From an uncultured Geobacteraceae bacterium (GTDB lineage: Bacteria > Desulfobacterota > Desulfuromonadia > Geobacterales > Pseudopelobacteraceae): DNA of 64,000 bases. Both the position numbers and the translations under genes were made by a program. Below are positions 36,193 through 45,623 of the stretch, in pieces (the stretch's first letter is position 1; each line of letters begins with the position of its first letter). The notes under the pieces were generated by a model. The model was given only the letters and a program-made list of their open reading frames with translations, did no database searches and was not told the DNA's origin. The DNA is taken from contig CAINRC010000001.1 in the NCBI GenBank assembly GCA_903852495.1, forward strand, positions 50,977-114,976. Reading direction: 5' to 3'.

Positions 36193-36947
36193 TGATACCG
36201 CTTGATCCGAACAGGCTTCCGGCCCACCTGGCAATTATCATGGACGGCAACGGCCGCTGGGCCCAGGAGCGCATGCTCAAGCGCATCATCGGGCATCAGC
36301 GCGGCGCCGAAACCGTTAAAATGATCGTTGAACAGGCCTCTCTCCTCGGCATCAAATACCTGACCCTGTTTGCCTTCTCCTCTGAAAACTGGTCCCGTCC
36401 GCAGTTGGAAGTCCGGGCTCTGATGACCCTGCTGAAAAAGTATATCCAGCGGGAAACCGCGCACATGATGCGCAAGAATATCCGCTACAATGTCATCGGC
36501 AATCGCAGCGACCTGCCGGACGATATTAACGAAACCCTGGAAGACGCCATGCGCAAGACCGCCGCAAACACCGGTATGGTCCTGACACTGGCCCTTTCCT
36601 ACGGTGCCCGGCAGGAATTAACCCGTGCCGCAGCACGGCTGGCAGCAGAAGCGGTTGCCGGCAGGCTGTCGCCGGAGGACATTACCACCGAATTGTTTGA
36701 AAGCTATCTGGATACCGGCGGCCTGCCCGATCCGGACTTCCTGATCCGTACCAGCGGCGAGATGCGTATCAGCAACTTCCTCCTCTGGCAACTTGCCTAC
36801 ACCGAGCTGTATTTCACCGACACCAACTGGCCTGACTTCACCATAAACGAGCTTAACAAGGCGCTGGCCGACTACCAGTCACGGGAGCGGCGTTTCGGCA
36901 AAACCAGCGACCAGCTAACTCAAAGGGGCGACCTATCAAACGACTGA
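36192..36947 (+). CDS. uppS: Undecaprenyl (di-trans, poly-cis) diphosphate synthase
   Basis: UppS condenses isopentenyl diphosphate units to undecaprenyl diphosphate, the carrier for cell-wall precursors. The 251-residue product has the signature HLAIIMDGNGRWAQER, then GHQRGAETVKMIVE, TLFAFSSENWSRP, YGARQELTRAAA and the C-terminal DPDFLIRTSGEMRISNFLLWQ. It overlaps frr by one base, and its 3' end carries the start of cdsA. Confidence 0.96.
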   Translation: MIPLDPNRLPAHLAIIMDGNGRWAQERMLKRIIGHQRGAETVKMIVEQASLLGIKYLTLFAFSSENWSRPQLEVRALMTLLKKYIQRETAHMMRKNIRYNVIGNRSDLPDDINETLEDAMRKTAANTGMVLTLALSYGARQELTRAAARLAAEAVAGRLSPEDITTELFESYLDTGGLPDPDFLIRTSGEMRISNFLLWQLAYTELYFTDTNWPDFTINELNKALADYQSRERRFGKTSDQLTQRGDLSND

Positions 36948-37729
36948 TCACCGCGATCATTCTGCTGCCGATTGTCATTCTGATCATCCTGAAGGGGGGA
37001 ATACTCCCCTTTGTCTGTCTGATGGCCCTGATTTCAGTCATCGGCACCTCTGAATTCTACCGCATGGCCCTGCCGGAGCGGAAGCTGGAACTCTGGCTGG
37101 CCGCCTTTGCCGGCACGGCACTGATTTTTGTGCCGCTACTGCGCAACGACGCCCTCATTGTCCCGACCATCGGCCTTCTTTTTGTCGGTTTTTCACTGTT
37201 GTTCCTGTTCCGGCTCCGCTCAATCGACAGCGCCGCCCGGGAAGCCGCGTTTGCTCTTCTGGCATTTATCTACATCCCGTTCCTCCTGATGCACCTCGTC
37301 CTGCTCCGCCTGACCCCCTACGGTGTTCAGTGGCTGTTTGTCACCATGCTCATCGTCATGACCAACGACTCTGCCGCCTATTACACCGGCTGTGCCTTCG
37401 GCAAACACCGCCTCTACCCGCTGGTCAGCCCTAAAAAAAGTATTGAAGGGGCGATTGGCGGCCTGTTCGGCAGCCTTGCGGGCACCCTGCTGGCAAAGTT
37501 CACCTTTTTTCCCCAGTTGAGTTTTACGGATGCCGTGGCAACCGCTCTCGTCGTCGGCGTGGTCGGTCAGGCCGGTGACCTGTTTGAATCGCTGCTGAAG
37601 CGCAGCTTCGGCGTCAAGGATTCAGGCACCATCATTCCGGGGCACGGCGGTGTGCTTGATCGCCTGGACAGTATCCTGTTTGCCGCTCCGATCACCTATT
37701 ACTACGTTCTCTTTTTCTTCAGAGGCTGA
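36935..37729 (+). CDS. cdsA: Phosphatidate cytidylyltransferase, apparently with an ATC start codon
   Basis: CdsA makes CDP-diacylglycerol from phosphatidic acid and CTP at the inner membrane. About seven helices are predicted. The conserved end of the family is present (SPKKSIEGAIGGLFGSLAGT, GDLFESLLKRSFGVKDSGTIIPGHGGVLDRLDS, in part). The usual N-terminus, KRLITAIILLPIVILIILKG, is encoded in frame from 36938, but the codon before it is ATC. The first ATG (37022) would remove the first helix. No ATG, GTG or TTG is found near the conserved start. AAAGGGG lies six bases before the ATC at 36935, inside the end of uppS, so an ATC start of about 264 residues is proposed. A sequence error is the alternative. 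Confidence 0.85.
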   Translation: MKRLITAIILLPIVILIILKGGILPFVCLMALISVIGTSEFYRMALPERKLELWLAAFAGTALIFVPLLRNDALIVPTIGLLFVGFSLLFLFRLRSIDSAAREAAFALLAFIYIPFLLMHLVLLRLTPYGVQWLFVTMLIVMTNDSAAYYTGCAFGKHRLYPLVSPKKSIEGAIGGLFGSLAGTLLAKFTFFPQLSFTDAVATALVVGVVGQAGDLFESLLKRSFGVKDSGTIIPGHGGVLDRLDSILFAAPITYYYVLFFFRG

Positions 37730-37732
37730 CCT

Positions 37733-38893
37733 ATGAAAAATATCACCATACTCGGTTCCACCGGCTCTATCGGCGTCAGTACGCTTGACATTATCAGTGC
37801 TCACCCGGACCGGTTCCGCATCACCGCCTTGACCGCAGGGAAGAATCTTGCGCTGTTCGCCCGGCAGATCAAACAATTTGCACCGCGAATTGCGGTTGTC
37901 GCTTCAGTTGAAGATGTGCCGCGCCTGAAGGAGATGTGCAGCGGGCTGAATGTTTCGATTCTTGGCGGGGTGGAAGGGCTGATCGCCGCCGCAACCGCTG
38001 ACGAGACAGAGATTGTGGTTGCCGCAATTGTCGGTGCTGCCGGTCTGGTGCCGACGGCCGCCGCTATCCGGGCCGGCAAGGACATCGCTCTGGCAAACAA
38101 GGAGATTTTGGTTACTGCCGGACACCTGTTCATGGATCTGGTCGCAGAATTCGGCGTCAGGCTTTTTCCGGTGGACAGCGAGCATAGCGCCATCTTTCAA
38201 TCCATCGAGGGGCATCGGAATGAAGATATCCAGAAGATAATTCTGACGGCATCGGGCGGCCCGTTCCTCAACAGGCCGGCGGCAGAACTGTCACAGGTAA
38301 CCGTAGCTGACGCCCTGAACCACCCCAACTGGAGCATGGGTAAAAAGATCACCATCGACTCGGCCACCATGATGAACAAGGGGCTGGAGGTCATCGAAGC
38401 GCGCTGGCTGTTCAACACCCCGGTGGAAAAAATTCAGGTCAATATTCACCCCCAGAGCATTATTCACTCCATGGTGGAATATATTGACGGCTGCGTCATC
38501 GCTCAGCTCGGCACACCAGACATGAAGGCACCCATAGCCTACGCACTGGCTTACCCGGAGCGGATCACCACCGGCATCAAACCGCTTGATCTCACCGCAT
38601 TTTCCGGACTGACGTTTTTCAACCCTGACCACGACAAATTTCCCTGCCTGCAGCTCGCTTATCGCGCCATCACCTCCGGAGAAAGTATGCCGGCGGTCAT
38701 GAATGCTGCCAATGAAATCGCCGTGGAAGAGTTTCTGGCAGGACACCTCCGCTTCACCCAGATTGCCGAAACCATCGAACGCACCATGGATGTTCACTCT
38801 GCACATACTCTGTGCTCTATTGAAGAAGTACTAAAGGCTGACCAGTGGGGCCGGGAGACCGCCCGCGAAATCTGCCGGGGATTCGGGAACTGA
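37733..38893 (+). CDS. dxr: 1-Deoxy-D-xylulose 5-phosphate reductoisomerase
   Basis: Dxr makes 2-C-methyl-erythritol 4-phosphate with NADPH, the committed step of the MEP isoprenoid pathway that feeds UppS. The 386-residue product has the NADPH site [18 protein letters not shown], then [41 protein letters not shown] and [21 protein letters not shown]. Metal ligands Asp and Glu lie in VDSEHS and ATMMNKGLE. It starts three bases after cdsA. Confidence 0.97.
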   Translation: MKNITILGSTGSIGVSTLDIISAHPDRFRITALTAGKNLALFARQIKQFAPRIAVVASVEDVPRLKEMCSGLNVSILGGVEGLIAAATADETEIVVAAIVGAAGLVPTAAAIRAGKDIALANKEILVTAGHLFMDLVAEFGVRLFPVDSEHSAIFQSIEGHRNEDIQKIILTASGGPFLNRPAAELSQVTVADALNHPNWSMGKKITIDSATMMNKGLEVIEARWLFNTPVEKIQVNIHPQSIIHSMVEYIDGCVIAQLGTPDMKAPIAYALAYPERITTGIKPLDLTAFSGLTFFNPDHDKFPCLQLAYRAITSGESMPAVMNAANEIAVEEFLAGHLRFTQIAETIERTMDVHSAHTLCSIEEVLKADQWGRETAREICRGFGN

Positions 38894-38894
38894 T

Positions 38895-40034
38895 ATGACT
38901 GTTGTGTATGCAATTATAGTGTTGGGAATTTTGATCTTCGTGCACGAATTGGGGCACTTTCTGCTGGCCAAGATGATGGGAGTCAGCGTCGAAAAGTTTT
39001 CCCTTGGCTTCGGCCCCAAACTATTCGGCAAAACCATCGGTGAGACCGAATATCTGCTTTCCGCCTTTCCGCTTGGCGGCTACGTAAAGATGTTCGGCGA
39101 GGGCGGTTTCATCGAGGGGGGTGAATCACACCATCCTGAAACAGAAACAGCCGACGCAACTGAAACGGTCGCACCTGTGCCGCACGTACTTTCTGCCGAG
39201 GACAAGGCCCGCTCCTTCGCCCATAAACCGGTACTGGCCCGGATTGCTATTGTCATAGCCGGACCGATGTTCAACCTGATCTTCGCCTGGCTCATTTTTA
39301 TCGTCATCTGCATGATGGGTGTACCGACCGTAACGACAAAAATCGGTGACGCCCTTACAGACAAACCTGCAGCGCGTGCCGGTATGTTGAAGGGTGACGT
39401 TATTACCGCCATCAACAACAAGCCGATCAGCCGCTGGGATCAGATCGCCTCAGGTGTTACCGCCAGTAAAGGGCAGCCGCTCACCCTGACGGTTATGCGC
39501 GACTCGCAGACCATTCCCTTTACCATCACCCCTGAACCCCGTGTTTCCAAGAACCTGTTCGGTGAAAAGGTCAACGGTTATGCCATCGGCGTCGCTTCGG
39601 CGGGTGAAGTGGTGACCGAGCGTTTCGGTCCCATTCAGGCGATTGCAAAGGGAACCGATCAGACCTGGAAAGTTATTGACCTTACCTTTACCTCGCTGAT
39701 TAAAATGGCGCAGCGCATCGTGCCCATGGACAGCGTCGGCGGTCCGATCATGATCGCCAAGATGGCCGGTGAGCAGGCCTCCGCAGGTGGCGCCAGCTTC
39801 CTGGCTTTTATGGCGCTGCTCTCCATCAATCTTGGTGTGCTCAACCTGCTGCCGGTACCGGTACTTGATGGCGGACACCTGCTGTTCTATTTTATCGAGC
39901 TGATCTTCCGTCGGCCGGTGCCGCAGAAAGTTCGCGAATATGCCCAGCAGATCGGCATGGTGCTCCTGCTCGGCCTGATGCTGCTGGCCTTCTACAACGA
40001 CATCATCCGCTATTTCGTCAATCGCCAGGGGTAA
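38895..40034 (+). CDS. rseP: Site-2 intramembrane metalloprotease RseP
   Basis: RseP-type proteases cut membrane-bound anti-sigma factors and signal peptides within the membrane. The 379-residue protein has the zinc motif HELGHFLLAK near residue 16-25 and a GFGPKLFG segment. A single PDZ domain follows (TDKPAARAGMLKGDVITAINNKPI), and LLPVPVLDGGHLLFYFIELI carries the third zinc ligand. E. coli RseP has two PDZ domains, so this is the shorter form common outside gamma-proteobacteria. It begins one base after the dxr stop. Confidence 0.94.
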   Translation: MTVVYAIIVLGILIFVHELGHFLLAKMMGVSVEKFSLGFGPKLFGKTIGETEYLLSAFPLGGYVKMFGEGGFIEGGESHHPETETADATETVAPVPHVLSAEDKARSFAHKPVLARIAIVIAGPMFNLIFAWLIFIVICMMGVPTVTTKIGDALTDKPAARAGMLKGDVITAINNKPISRWDQIASGVTASKGQPLTLTVMRDSQTIPFTITPEPRVSKNLFGEKVNGYAIGVASAGEVVTERFGPIQAIAKGTDQTWKVIDLTFTSLIKMAQRIVPMDSVGGPIMIAKMAGEQASAGGASFLAFMALLSINLGVLNLLPVPVLDGGHLLFYFIELIFRRPVPQKVREYAQQIGMVLLLGLMLLAFYNDIIRYFVNRQG

Positions 40035-40084
40035 TTCGATCCCGGCAACACTCCTGCTATCCCTGACTCTGGAGGGGGCTCCTC

Positions 40085-41131
40085 ATGACCGCACACGCAG
40101 AACAGAACACCATAAAGCCCAATGACACCCGGTATCTTTTTGTCCTTCCGTTTTCCACAGATCCGATCCTTGCCCGGCGTTTCCTGGCCCGGGACAGCGA
40201 AATAGTCGGCAATATCCGCTTCGGCAAAATCCTCGAAACCCTCGATAAAGTGGCAGAAAATACGGCACTGGCCTATGTGCACCGTTTTTATCCCGATGCG
40301 CGGGTAGTTACGGCCGCCGTTGACAGCATCGTCCTGAGGAATCCGGCGGATACCCGGCACGATCTGGTTTTTTCCGCACAGATCAACCACGTGGGCAAAT
40401 CGTCTATGGAAGTCGGCATCCGTATTGAGTGCCTGGGAGCCGGTTCCAGTCATCTGGCGAGCTGTTACTTCACCATGGTGGCCCGTTCGACCGACTGCGG
40501 TGAAGCAAAAAGCCTCACCCTCCCCCCCCTGCAGTATCAGGAGGAGATCGACAGGAGGCGCTACCAGAAAGCGGAACTGCGGCGGCAGGCATATCGGGAC
40601 GGGCTGGCCAAGGCGGAGGAAATGCCGTCGCTGGACGAATACCTGTTTCTCAAGAAATTGCACAAAGACCAGGAAAAAACCGGTTTTGACGGCGTGCGCG
40701 CCGGGGAGCTGGTGCTTGAATCCACCTGCCGGGCCTATCCTGAGCAGGAAAATGTGCCAACCACAATTTTCGGCGGTTATCTGATCAGAAAAGCGTATGA
40801 ACTCGCCGCGCTGGCAGCGGAGATGGTGGCACCGGACAGAGCGGTACCCTGCCAGGTAAACCGCATCAACTTCAACCAGCCGGTGCTGCTGGGTGACCAG
40901 CTGAAATTCATTGCCAGAGTCGTCTACACCGGGAAAACCACCATCGCTGTGCAGACCGATATTGAACGTTTCAGCCGTTCTGACAGCAATAAATCCCTTT
41001 CCAACTCTTGTCTGTTCACGTTCCGCAACGTCGGCAGCGACATGGCTCCCCGGCCGGTACCGTTCATCTATCCGGTAACCTATGCTGAAGATGCGCGCCT
41101 GCTGAATGCCTACCGCCAACGGGTAGACTGA
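40085..41131 (+). CDS. Double-hotdog acyl-CoA thioesterase
   Basis: The 348-residue protein consists of two hotdog-fold domains (residues ~25-140 and ~205-320) joined by a charged helical linker. Each half has the thioesterase pattern: LARDSEIVGNIRFGKILETLDKVAE ... SIVLRNPADT in the first half, and FGGYLIRKAYELAALAA ... INFNQPVLLGD in the second. Such two-domain BACH/ACOT-type enzymes hydrolyse acyl-CoAs. The natural substrate is unknown. It follows rseP by 50 bases with GGAGG upstream and precedes tsaB, all on the same strand. Confidence 0.8.
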   Translation: MTAHAEQNTIKPNDTRYLFVLPFSTDPILARRFLARDSEIVGNIRFGKILETLDKVAENTALAYVHRFYPDARVVTAAVDSIVLRNPADTRHDLVFSAQINHVGKSSMEVGIRIECLGAGSSHLASCYFTMVARSTDCGEAKSLTLPPLQYQEEIDRRRYQKAELRRQAYRDGLAKAEEMPSLDEYLFLKKLHKDQEKTGFDGVRAGELVLESTCRAYPEQENVPTTIFGGYLIRKAYELAALAAEMVAPDRAVPCQVNRINFNQPVLLGDQLKFIARVVYTGKTTIAVQTDIERFSRSDSNKSLSNSCLFTFRNVGSDMAPRPVPFIYPVTYAEDARLLNAYRQRVD

Positions 41132-41169
41132 ACCTGAAACCACCTGAGCAGACCCGGAGCACGCAACTC

Positions 41170-41880
41170 ATGAACATCCTCGCCATAGACACCTCCACTT
41201 CCCAGGCAAGTATTGCGGTAGCCATAAACGGGCAGATTGCCGCCGAATCACTGATCAACACCGACCGCACCCTTTCCGCCCGGCTTGTTCCGGAGATTGA
41301 GCGCCTGCTGGAGACGGCATCTCTGACCTTTGCCGATATGGATCTTTTTGCCTCATCAGTCGGCCCCGGTTCCTTCACCGGTATTCGTGGCGGCGTTGCC
41401 ACAATTCAGGGGCTGGCGCTGGCCATGGGCAAACCATGTGCCGGGTTTTCCTCGCTGGCCATGCTGGCCATGAACTATGCCTCCTCAACGAATCTGATCT
41501 GCCCCCTGCTTGATGCCCGAAAAAGCGAAGTGTATGCGGCGCTGTATGACTGTTCGTCCCCCCTCCCCTCACCTCGTATGGTCGATTCCGTTCTGCCGCC
41601 GGCACTGTTTCTCGACCGGTTGGCCGCACTGACCGGAGAGCCGGTGGTTTTCCTCGGGGACGGCGCTCTGCGCTACCATGATCAGATCGCCGAACGGCTG
41701 GGAGATCAGGCGATCTTCGCGCCACCTTCTCATCAAGACCCCCATGCCGCCAACGGAGCACTACTGGCGCTGCACGCCGCCCGGAACGGTGGCCTGCTGG
41801 AACCGTCGCAATTGCTGCCGGTCTACCTGCGGGCACCGGATGCCGTGAAAATGAAGGGGTTCGACAGCCCCGCACCTTGA
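41170..41880 (+). CDS. tsaB: tRNA threonylcarbamoyladenosine biosynthesis protein TsaB
   Basis: TsaB is the scaffold partner of TsaD in making t6A37 of ANN-decoding tRNAs. The 236-residue product has the ASKHA fold: MNILAIDTSTSQASIAV at the start, LFASSVGPGSFTGIRGGVATIQGLA near residue 55-80 and CPLLDARKSEVYAALYD. The t6A link is notable because trmO, which methylates t6A, is at 61.7 kb in this window. Confidence 0.93.
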   Translation: MNILAIDTSTSQASIAVAINGQIAAESLINTDRTLSARLVPEIERLLETASLTFADMDLFASSVGPGSFTGIRGGVATIQGLALAMGKPCAGFSSLAMLAMNYASSTNLICPLLDARKSEVYAALYDCSSPLPSPRMVDSVLPPALFLDRLAALTGEPVVFLGDGALRYHDQIAERLGDQAIFAPPSHQDPHAANGALLALHAARNGGLLEPSQLLPVYLRAPDAVKMKGFDSPAP

Positions 41881-41892
41881 GCCGGATACCCC

Positions 41893-43095
41893 ATGAATAG
41901 CGCCACCGGATCGCTGACAACCTTTCTCTCCGCCCGTGCGGCAGCAACGCTGGCCTACCAGATGGCGAGCGTCGCCATCGGCTGGCAGATGTACGACCTG
42001 ACCGGCAGCCCGTTCGCCCTCGGCCTGGTCGGCCTGGTGCAGTTTGTTCCCTCCCTGGTTCTGGCCCTGTATGTCGGCCACGCCGCCGACCGCTACGACC
42101 GGCGCACCATCGTCGCACTGTCCCAGGGTGTTGAAGGGGTCGCACTGCTTTCACTCGCTATTTTGCCACTCCTGCACCGTATCGACAGAAACTCCATCCT
42201 TCTCATAGTTTTCCTGCTCGGCATCGCCCGCGCCTTCGAGTACACAACCTTCCAAACCCTGCTCCCGGCACTGGTTCCGCAGGAGATTCTGCCCGCAGCA
42301 ATCGCCAGAAACGCCTCCGTACGCCAGGCCGCTGTAATTGTCGGGCCGGTACTGGGCGGCTTTCTCTACATGGCAGGCCCGGGGGTGGTATATGCCGTGG
42401 GTGGCTGCCTCTTTTTCCTGTCGGCAGGGCTCATAGCCCGGCTCCGTATGCAGCAGAGGGTTTTGACGGCACGGGAACCGGCCACTCTCTCATCGTTATG
42501 TGCCGGGATCGCCTATATCCGCCGCCAGCCTGTTCTGCTGGGCGCAATCTCACTGGATCTGTTTGCCGTTCTCCTTGGCGGCGCCACCGCGCTGCTGCCG
42601 ATCTTTGCCCGGGATATCCTCATGGTCGGCCCCTGGGGGCTCGGTATTCTGAGGGCGGCACCTGCGGTCGGCGCACTGACGGCATCACTGTATCTGACCC
42701 GCAATCCACTGCAGCGGCGGGTCGGCAAAATCATGTTCGCCGCAGTCGCCGGTTTTGGTGCGGCTACGGTTGTTTTTGCCCTTTCCACATCAATCGCCCT
42801 GTCATGCCTGGCTCTGGCGGTACTTGGCTGGACCGATATGATCAGTGTCGTGATCCGCGCGTCGCTCGTTCAGCTGGAAACTCCTGACGAGATGCGCGGC
42901 CGGGTCAGCGCCGTCAATGCAGTATTTATCGGCACATCCAACGAATTCGGCGAATTTGAATCCGGCCTCACGGCAGCCTGGTTCGGCGTAGTTCCGGCCG
43001 CCCTGCTGGGGGGTATCGGCACCCTGGCCGTTGCCGCCCTCTGGATATACCTCTTTCCCCAGTTGCTGCACCGGGAGCGGCTGCACACCGGGTGA
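41893..43095 (+). CDS. MFS exporter of the MFS_3 (EntS-like) group
   Basis: The 400-residue protein has about twelve helices. Between helices 2 and 3 is GHAADRYDRRTIVALSQG, the usual MFS motif. The start (FLSARAAATLAYQMASVAIGWQMYDLTGSPFALG), the segment RNASVRQAAVIVGPVLGGFL and the end (RASLVQLETPDEMRGRVSAVNAVFIGTSNEFGEFESG) match the MFS_3 family that includes enterobactin exporter EntS. The substrate is unknown, and no siderophore genes are near. It starts 12 bases after tsaB, with which it may be co-transcribed. Confidence 0.85.
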   Translation: MNSATGSLTTFLSARAAATLAYQMASVAIGWQMYDLTGSPFALGLVGLVQFVPSLVLALYVGHAADRYDRRTIVALSQGVEGVALLSLAILPLLHRIDRNSILLIVFLLGIARAFEYTTFQTLLPALVPQEILPAAIARNASVRQAAVIVGPVLGGFLYMAGPGVVYAVGGCLFFLSAGLIARLRMQQRVLTAREPATLSSLCAGIAYIRRQPVLLGAISLDLFAVLLGGATALLPIFARDILMVGPWGLGILRAAPAVGALTASLYLTRNPLQRRVGKIMFAAVAGFGAATVVFALSTSIALSCLALAVLGWTDMISVVIRASLVQLETPDEMRGRVSAVNAVFIGTSNEFGEFESGLTAAWFGVVPAALLGGIGTLAVAALWIYLFPQLLHRERLHTG

Positions 43096-43168
43096 GCCCC
43101 TTTCACCTGTTTGCTGAATCAATCATCCCTGCTATACTTCCATAAAACCATCCACTGGAGGGTGCACC

Positions 43169-44338
43169 ATGAATATTCATGAGTATCAGGCCAAGGAGAT
43201 TCTCAGCAGTTACGGTATTCCGATCCCCCGGGGGCTGGTGGCGCTGACTTCGGATCAGGTTGAGCGGGCCGCCAAGATGATGGGGGGGCGCTGCGTCGTC
43301 AAAGCCCAGATTTATGCCGGTGGGCGGGGCAAAGCGGGTGGCGTCAGGCTGATCCACCATCCGGAGGAGGCCCAGGAATATGCCAAGGAACTGTTCGGCC
43401 GCTCGCTGGTTACCCGGCAGACCGGACCGCAGGGGCTTAAGGTGCGGCGCATTCTGGTGGAAGAAGCGGTTGAGATTGCCCGCGAGTTTTACCTTTCCAT
43501 TACCCTTGACCGGGAAAGCTCCCGCTACATCCTGATCGCCTCTGCCGAAGGGGGTATGGATATTGAAGAGGTTGCTGCCAAGAGCCCGGAAAAGATCCTG
43601 ACGCTCACGGTTGACCCGTTCACCGGGCTGCGCCCCTATCAGGCGCGCAAGATCGCCCTGGCTCTGGGGCTGACCGGAACAATCTGCGAGGACTGCGTTG
43701 AACTGATCCTCAATTTGTATAAAGTCTGCCAGGAAAAAGACTGCACCCTGATCGAAATAAACCCGCTGGTAGTGACCAAAGCCGGCTGGCTCATGGCCAT
43801 GGACGCCAAAATCACCTTCGACGAGAATGCCGTATTCCGCCACCGGGAATACCCGGACATGGTTGACTACTCCCAGCTCGACCCGCTGGAAATCAACGCC
43901 GCAAAATATGACCTGGCCTACATCAAACTGGCCGGCACCATCGGCTGCCTGGTGAACGGCGCCGGACTGGCCATGGCAACGCTGGATGTGCTGAAGGAGA
44001 GCGGCGGCGAACCGGCCAACTTTCTGGATGTGGGAGGCGGGGCAACCCGTGAGAAGGTGGCCGAAGCGTTCCGGATTATCCTGCAGGACAGCGATGTGAA
44101 GGGGATCTTCGTCAATATTTTCGGCGGTATCATGCGCTGCGACGTTATTGCCCAGGGGATCATCGAGGCGGCCGGTGCGGTCGGCTGCACTCTCCCCATT
44201 GTGGTGCGTATGGACGGCAGTCAGGTGGAGGAAGGAAAACGGCTGCTGCTTCAGTCCGGCCTGAACATACAGGTCGGCACGTCGCTGGGTGATGGCGCTG
44301 CCAAAATAGTGCAGATGCTCGCACAGGGGGGACGGTAA
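43169..44338 (+). CDS. sucC: Succinyl-CoA synthetase beta subunit
   Basis: The beta subunit binds nucleotide and succinate. The 389-residue product has an ATP-grasp domain: [54 protein letters not shown] and [10 protein letters not shown]. The C-terminal ligase domain reads [18 protein letters not shown] and [18 protein letters not shown]. The length is normal. GGAGGGTGCACC precedes the ATG. It forms a two-gene unit with sucD, serving the TCA cycle. Confidence 0.93.
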   Translation: MNIHEYQAKEILSSYGIPIPRGLVALTSDQVERAAKMMGGRCVVKAQIYAGGRGKAGGVRLIHHPEEAQEYAKELFGRSLVTRQTGPQGLKVRRILVEEAVEIAREFYLSITLDRESSRYILIASAEGGMDIEEVAAKSPEKILTLTVDPFTGLRPYQARKIALALGLTGTICEDCVELILNLYKVCQEKDCTLIEINPLVVTKAGWLMAMDAKITFDENAVFRHREYPDMVDYSQLDPLEINAAKYDLAYIKLAGTIGCLVNGAGLAMATLDVLKESGGEPANFLDVGGGATREKVAEAFRIILQDSDVKGIFVNIFGGIMRCDVIAQGIIEAAGAVGCTLPIVVRMDGSQVEEGKRLLLQSGLNIQVGTSLGDGAAKIVQMLAQGGR

Positions 44339-44340
44339 CC

Positions 44341-45222
44341 ATGTCAATACTTGTGGATAAGAATTCGAGGGTTGTCGTGCAGGGAATTACCGGCCGGAGC
44401 GGTCTGTTCCACGCCTTGCAGTGCCGCGAGTACGGCACCGGCGTCGTGGCTGGAGTCACCCCCGGCAAGGGTGGTATTCATATCGAAGGGATTCCGGTGT
44501 TCAACACCGTTGCCGAGGCGGTCAAATACACGGAGGCCAATGTTTCCATGATCTTCGTCCCGCCGCCCGGTGCAGCCGACGCCATCATGGAAGCGATCGA
44601 CACCGGCATCGCACTGGCGGTCTGCATCACCGAAGGAATTCCGATTCGTGACATGGTCCCGGTCAAGGCGGTTCTGCAGGGGAGCACAACCCGTCTGATC
44701 GGCCCCAACTGCCCCGGCATCATCACTCCCGGAGCGTGCAAGGTCGGCATCATGCCGGGGCATATCCATATGCCGGGAAAGATCGGGGTCATCTCCCGCA
44801 GCGGCACCCTGACCTATGAAGCGGTCAAGCAGTTGACCGACGCCGGGCTTGGTCAATCAACCTGTATCGGCATCGGCGGCGATCCGATCATCGGCATGAA
44901 TTTTATTGATGTGTTGACCCTCTTCAACCAGGACCCGGATACGGAAGCGGTGTTCATGATCGGCGAAATAGGCGGCGGTGCCGAAGAAGCTGCGGCAGAA
45001 TGGATCAGAGCAAACATGAAAAAGCCGGTAGCCGCCTTTATCGCCGGTGTCACCGCCCCCCCCGGCAAACGGATGGGGCACGCCGGAGCGATCATCACCG
45101 GCGGCAAGGGAAAGGCGGCAGACAAAATCCGCACCTTGCAGGAATGCGGCGTGGTGGTGTCAACCAGCCCGACCCGCATGGGAGAGGCCATGCAGGAAGC
45201 ACTGGGTAAGGCGCAGCTGTAG
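44341..45222 (+). CDS. sucD: Succinyl-CoA synthetase alpha subunit
   Basis: The alpha subunit binds CoA and carries the phospho-histidine. The 293-residue product has the CoA loop [21 protein letters not shown], then [33 protein letters not shown] and the active-site [17 protein letters not shown]. One oddity is [10 protein letters not shown], where the usual text is close to TFHTEQAIAYG. The rest is standard. It starts two bases after sucC. No T-rich terminator is seen, but a near-perfect palindrome lies 65 bases after the stop. Confidence 0.93.
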   Translation: MSILVDKNSRVVVQGITGRSGLFHALQCREYGTGVVAGVTPGKGGIHIEGIPVFNTVAEAVKYTEANVSMIFVPPPGAADAIMEAIDTGIALAVCITEGIPIRDMVPVKAVLQGSTTRLIGPNCPGIITPGACKVGIMPGHIHMPGKIGVISRSGTLTYEAVKQLTDAGLGQSTCIGIGGDPIIGMNFIDVLTLFNQDPDTEAVFMIGEIGGGAEEAAAEWIRANMKKPVAAFIAGVTAPPGKRMGHAGAIITGGKGKAADKIRTLQECGVVVSTSPTRMGEAMQEALGKAQL

Positions 45223-45286
45223 CAGACATTTGACGATGCCCGACTAACAGGCAGCCGATGTTTAGTATGGACACGCTGCCATATCT

Positions 45287-45312
45287 GGAATCATTTCTAT
45301 AGAAATAATTCC
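45287..45312. repeat. 26-base inverted repeat without a loop
   Basis: Arms GGAATCATTTCTA and TAGAAATAATTCC are complementary at 12 of 13 positions and meet with no loop. No T run follows, so an operator for a dimeric regulator is as likely as an RNA hairpin. Confidence 0.6.
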
Positions 45313-45408
45313 CGAACTCCCTCCGGGGACAGACAGCCCCCCCCCCGCGTCCCACGGATTTACCTCATAATTACAGACAGTTAACCCCACATCTCCTTCA
45401 CCTGCTAT

Positions 45409-45424
45409 TGGCACACCTTTCGCT
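45409..45424 (+). promoter_or_regulatory. Candidate sigma-54 (-24/-12) promoter
   Basis: TGGCACACCTTTCGCT matches the sigma-54 consensus TGGCACG-N4-TTGCW at ten of twelve fixed positions. The invariant GG and GC pairs are ten bases apart. It would drive the TPR-like gene that starts 200 bases downstream. No enhancer site was identified. Confidence 0.45.
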
Positions 45425-45623
45425 AAACTCACTCACATTTACAAGAATGCTGAAAAGCAGAAAATGGATGAGCTGCGCCATGCCGTCTCTCCTTTTGAAA
45501 ATTATGCGAATTTGTGAGTGGCACCAAATAGATCCCTGTGATATTCGATCCCACTCCTCCGGGCAGAGGTAACCGATAGATGCCTCTTACGGGTAATATA
45601 ACGACGTACACAAGGACGGTCGC

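Larger units (their letters stand above)
45223..45623. other. Intergenic gap with a palindrome and a candidate sigma-54 promoter
   Basis: These 401 bases separate sucD from the TPR-like gene. They hold a 26-base inverted repeat (45287-45312), a homopolymer C run near 45340 and a -24/-12 type promoter candidate at 45409-45424. I see no credible gene. The stretch is AT-richer than the surroundings, which suggests it belongs to an inserted segment. Confidence 0.55.

Noticed and set aside
43103..44347. 414-codon open frame antisense to sucC (and similar long antisense frames at 52236-53492, 53251-54405, 40010-41143)
   Set aside because: They mirror well-supported genes with strong codon bias, have no domain text, and lack ribosome-binding sites in sensible places.
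45480..45623. Riboswitch, such as a c-di-GMP (GEMM) type, ahead of the TPR-like gene
   Set aside because: The conserved GEMM core segments could not be found.
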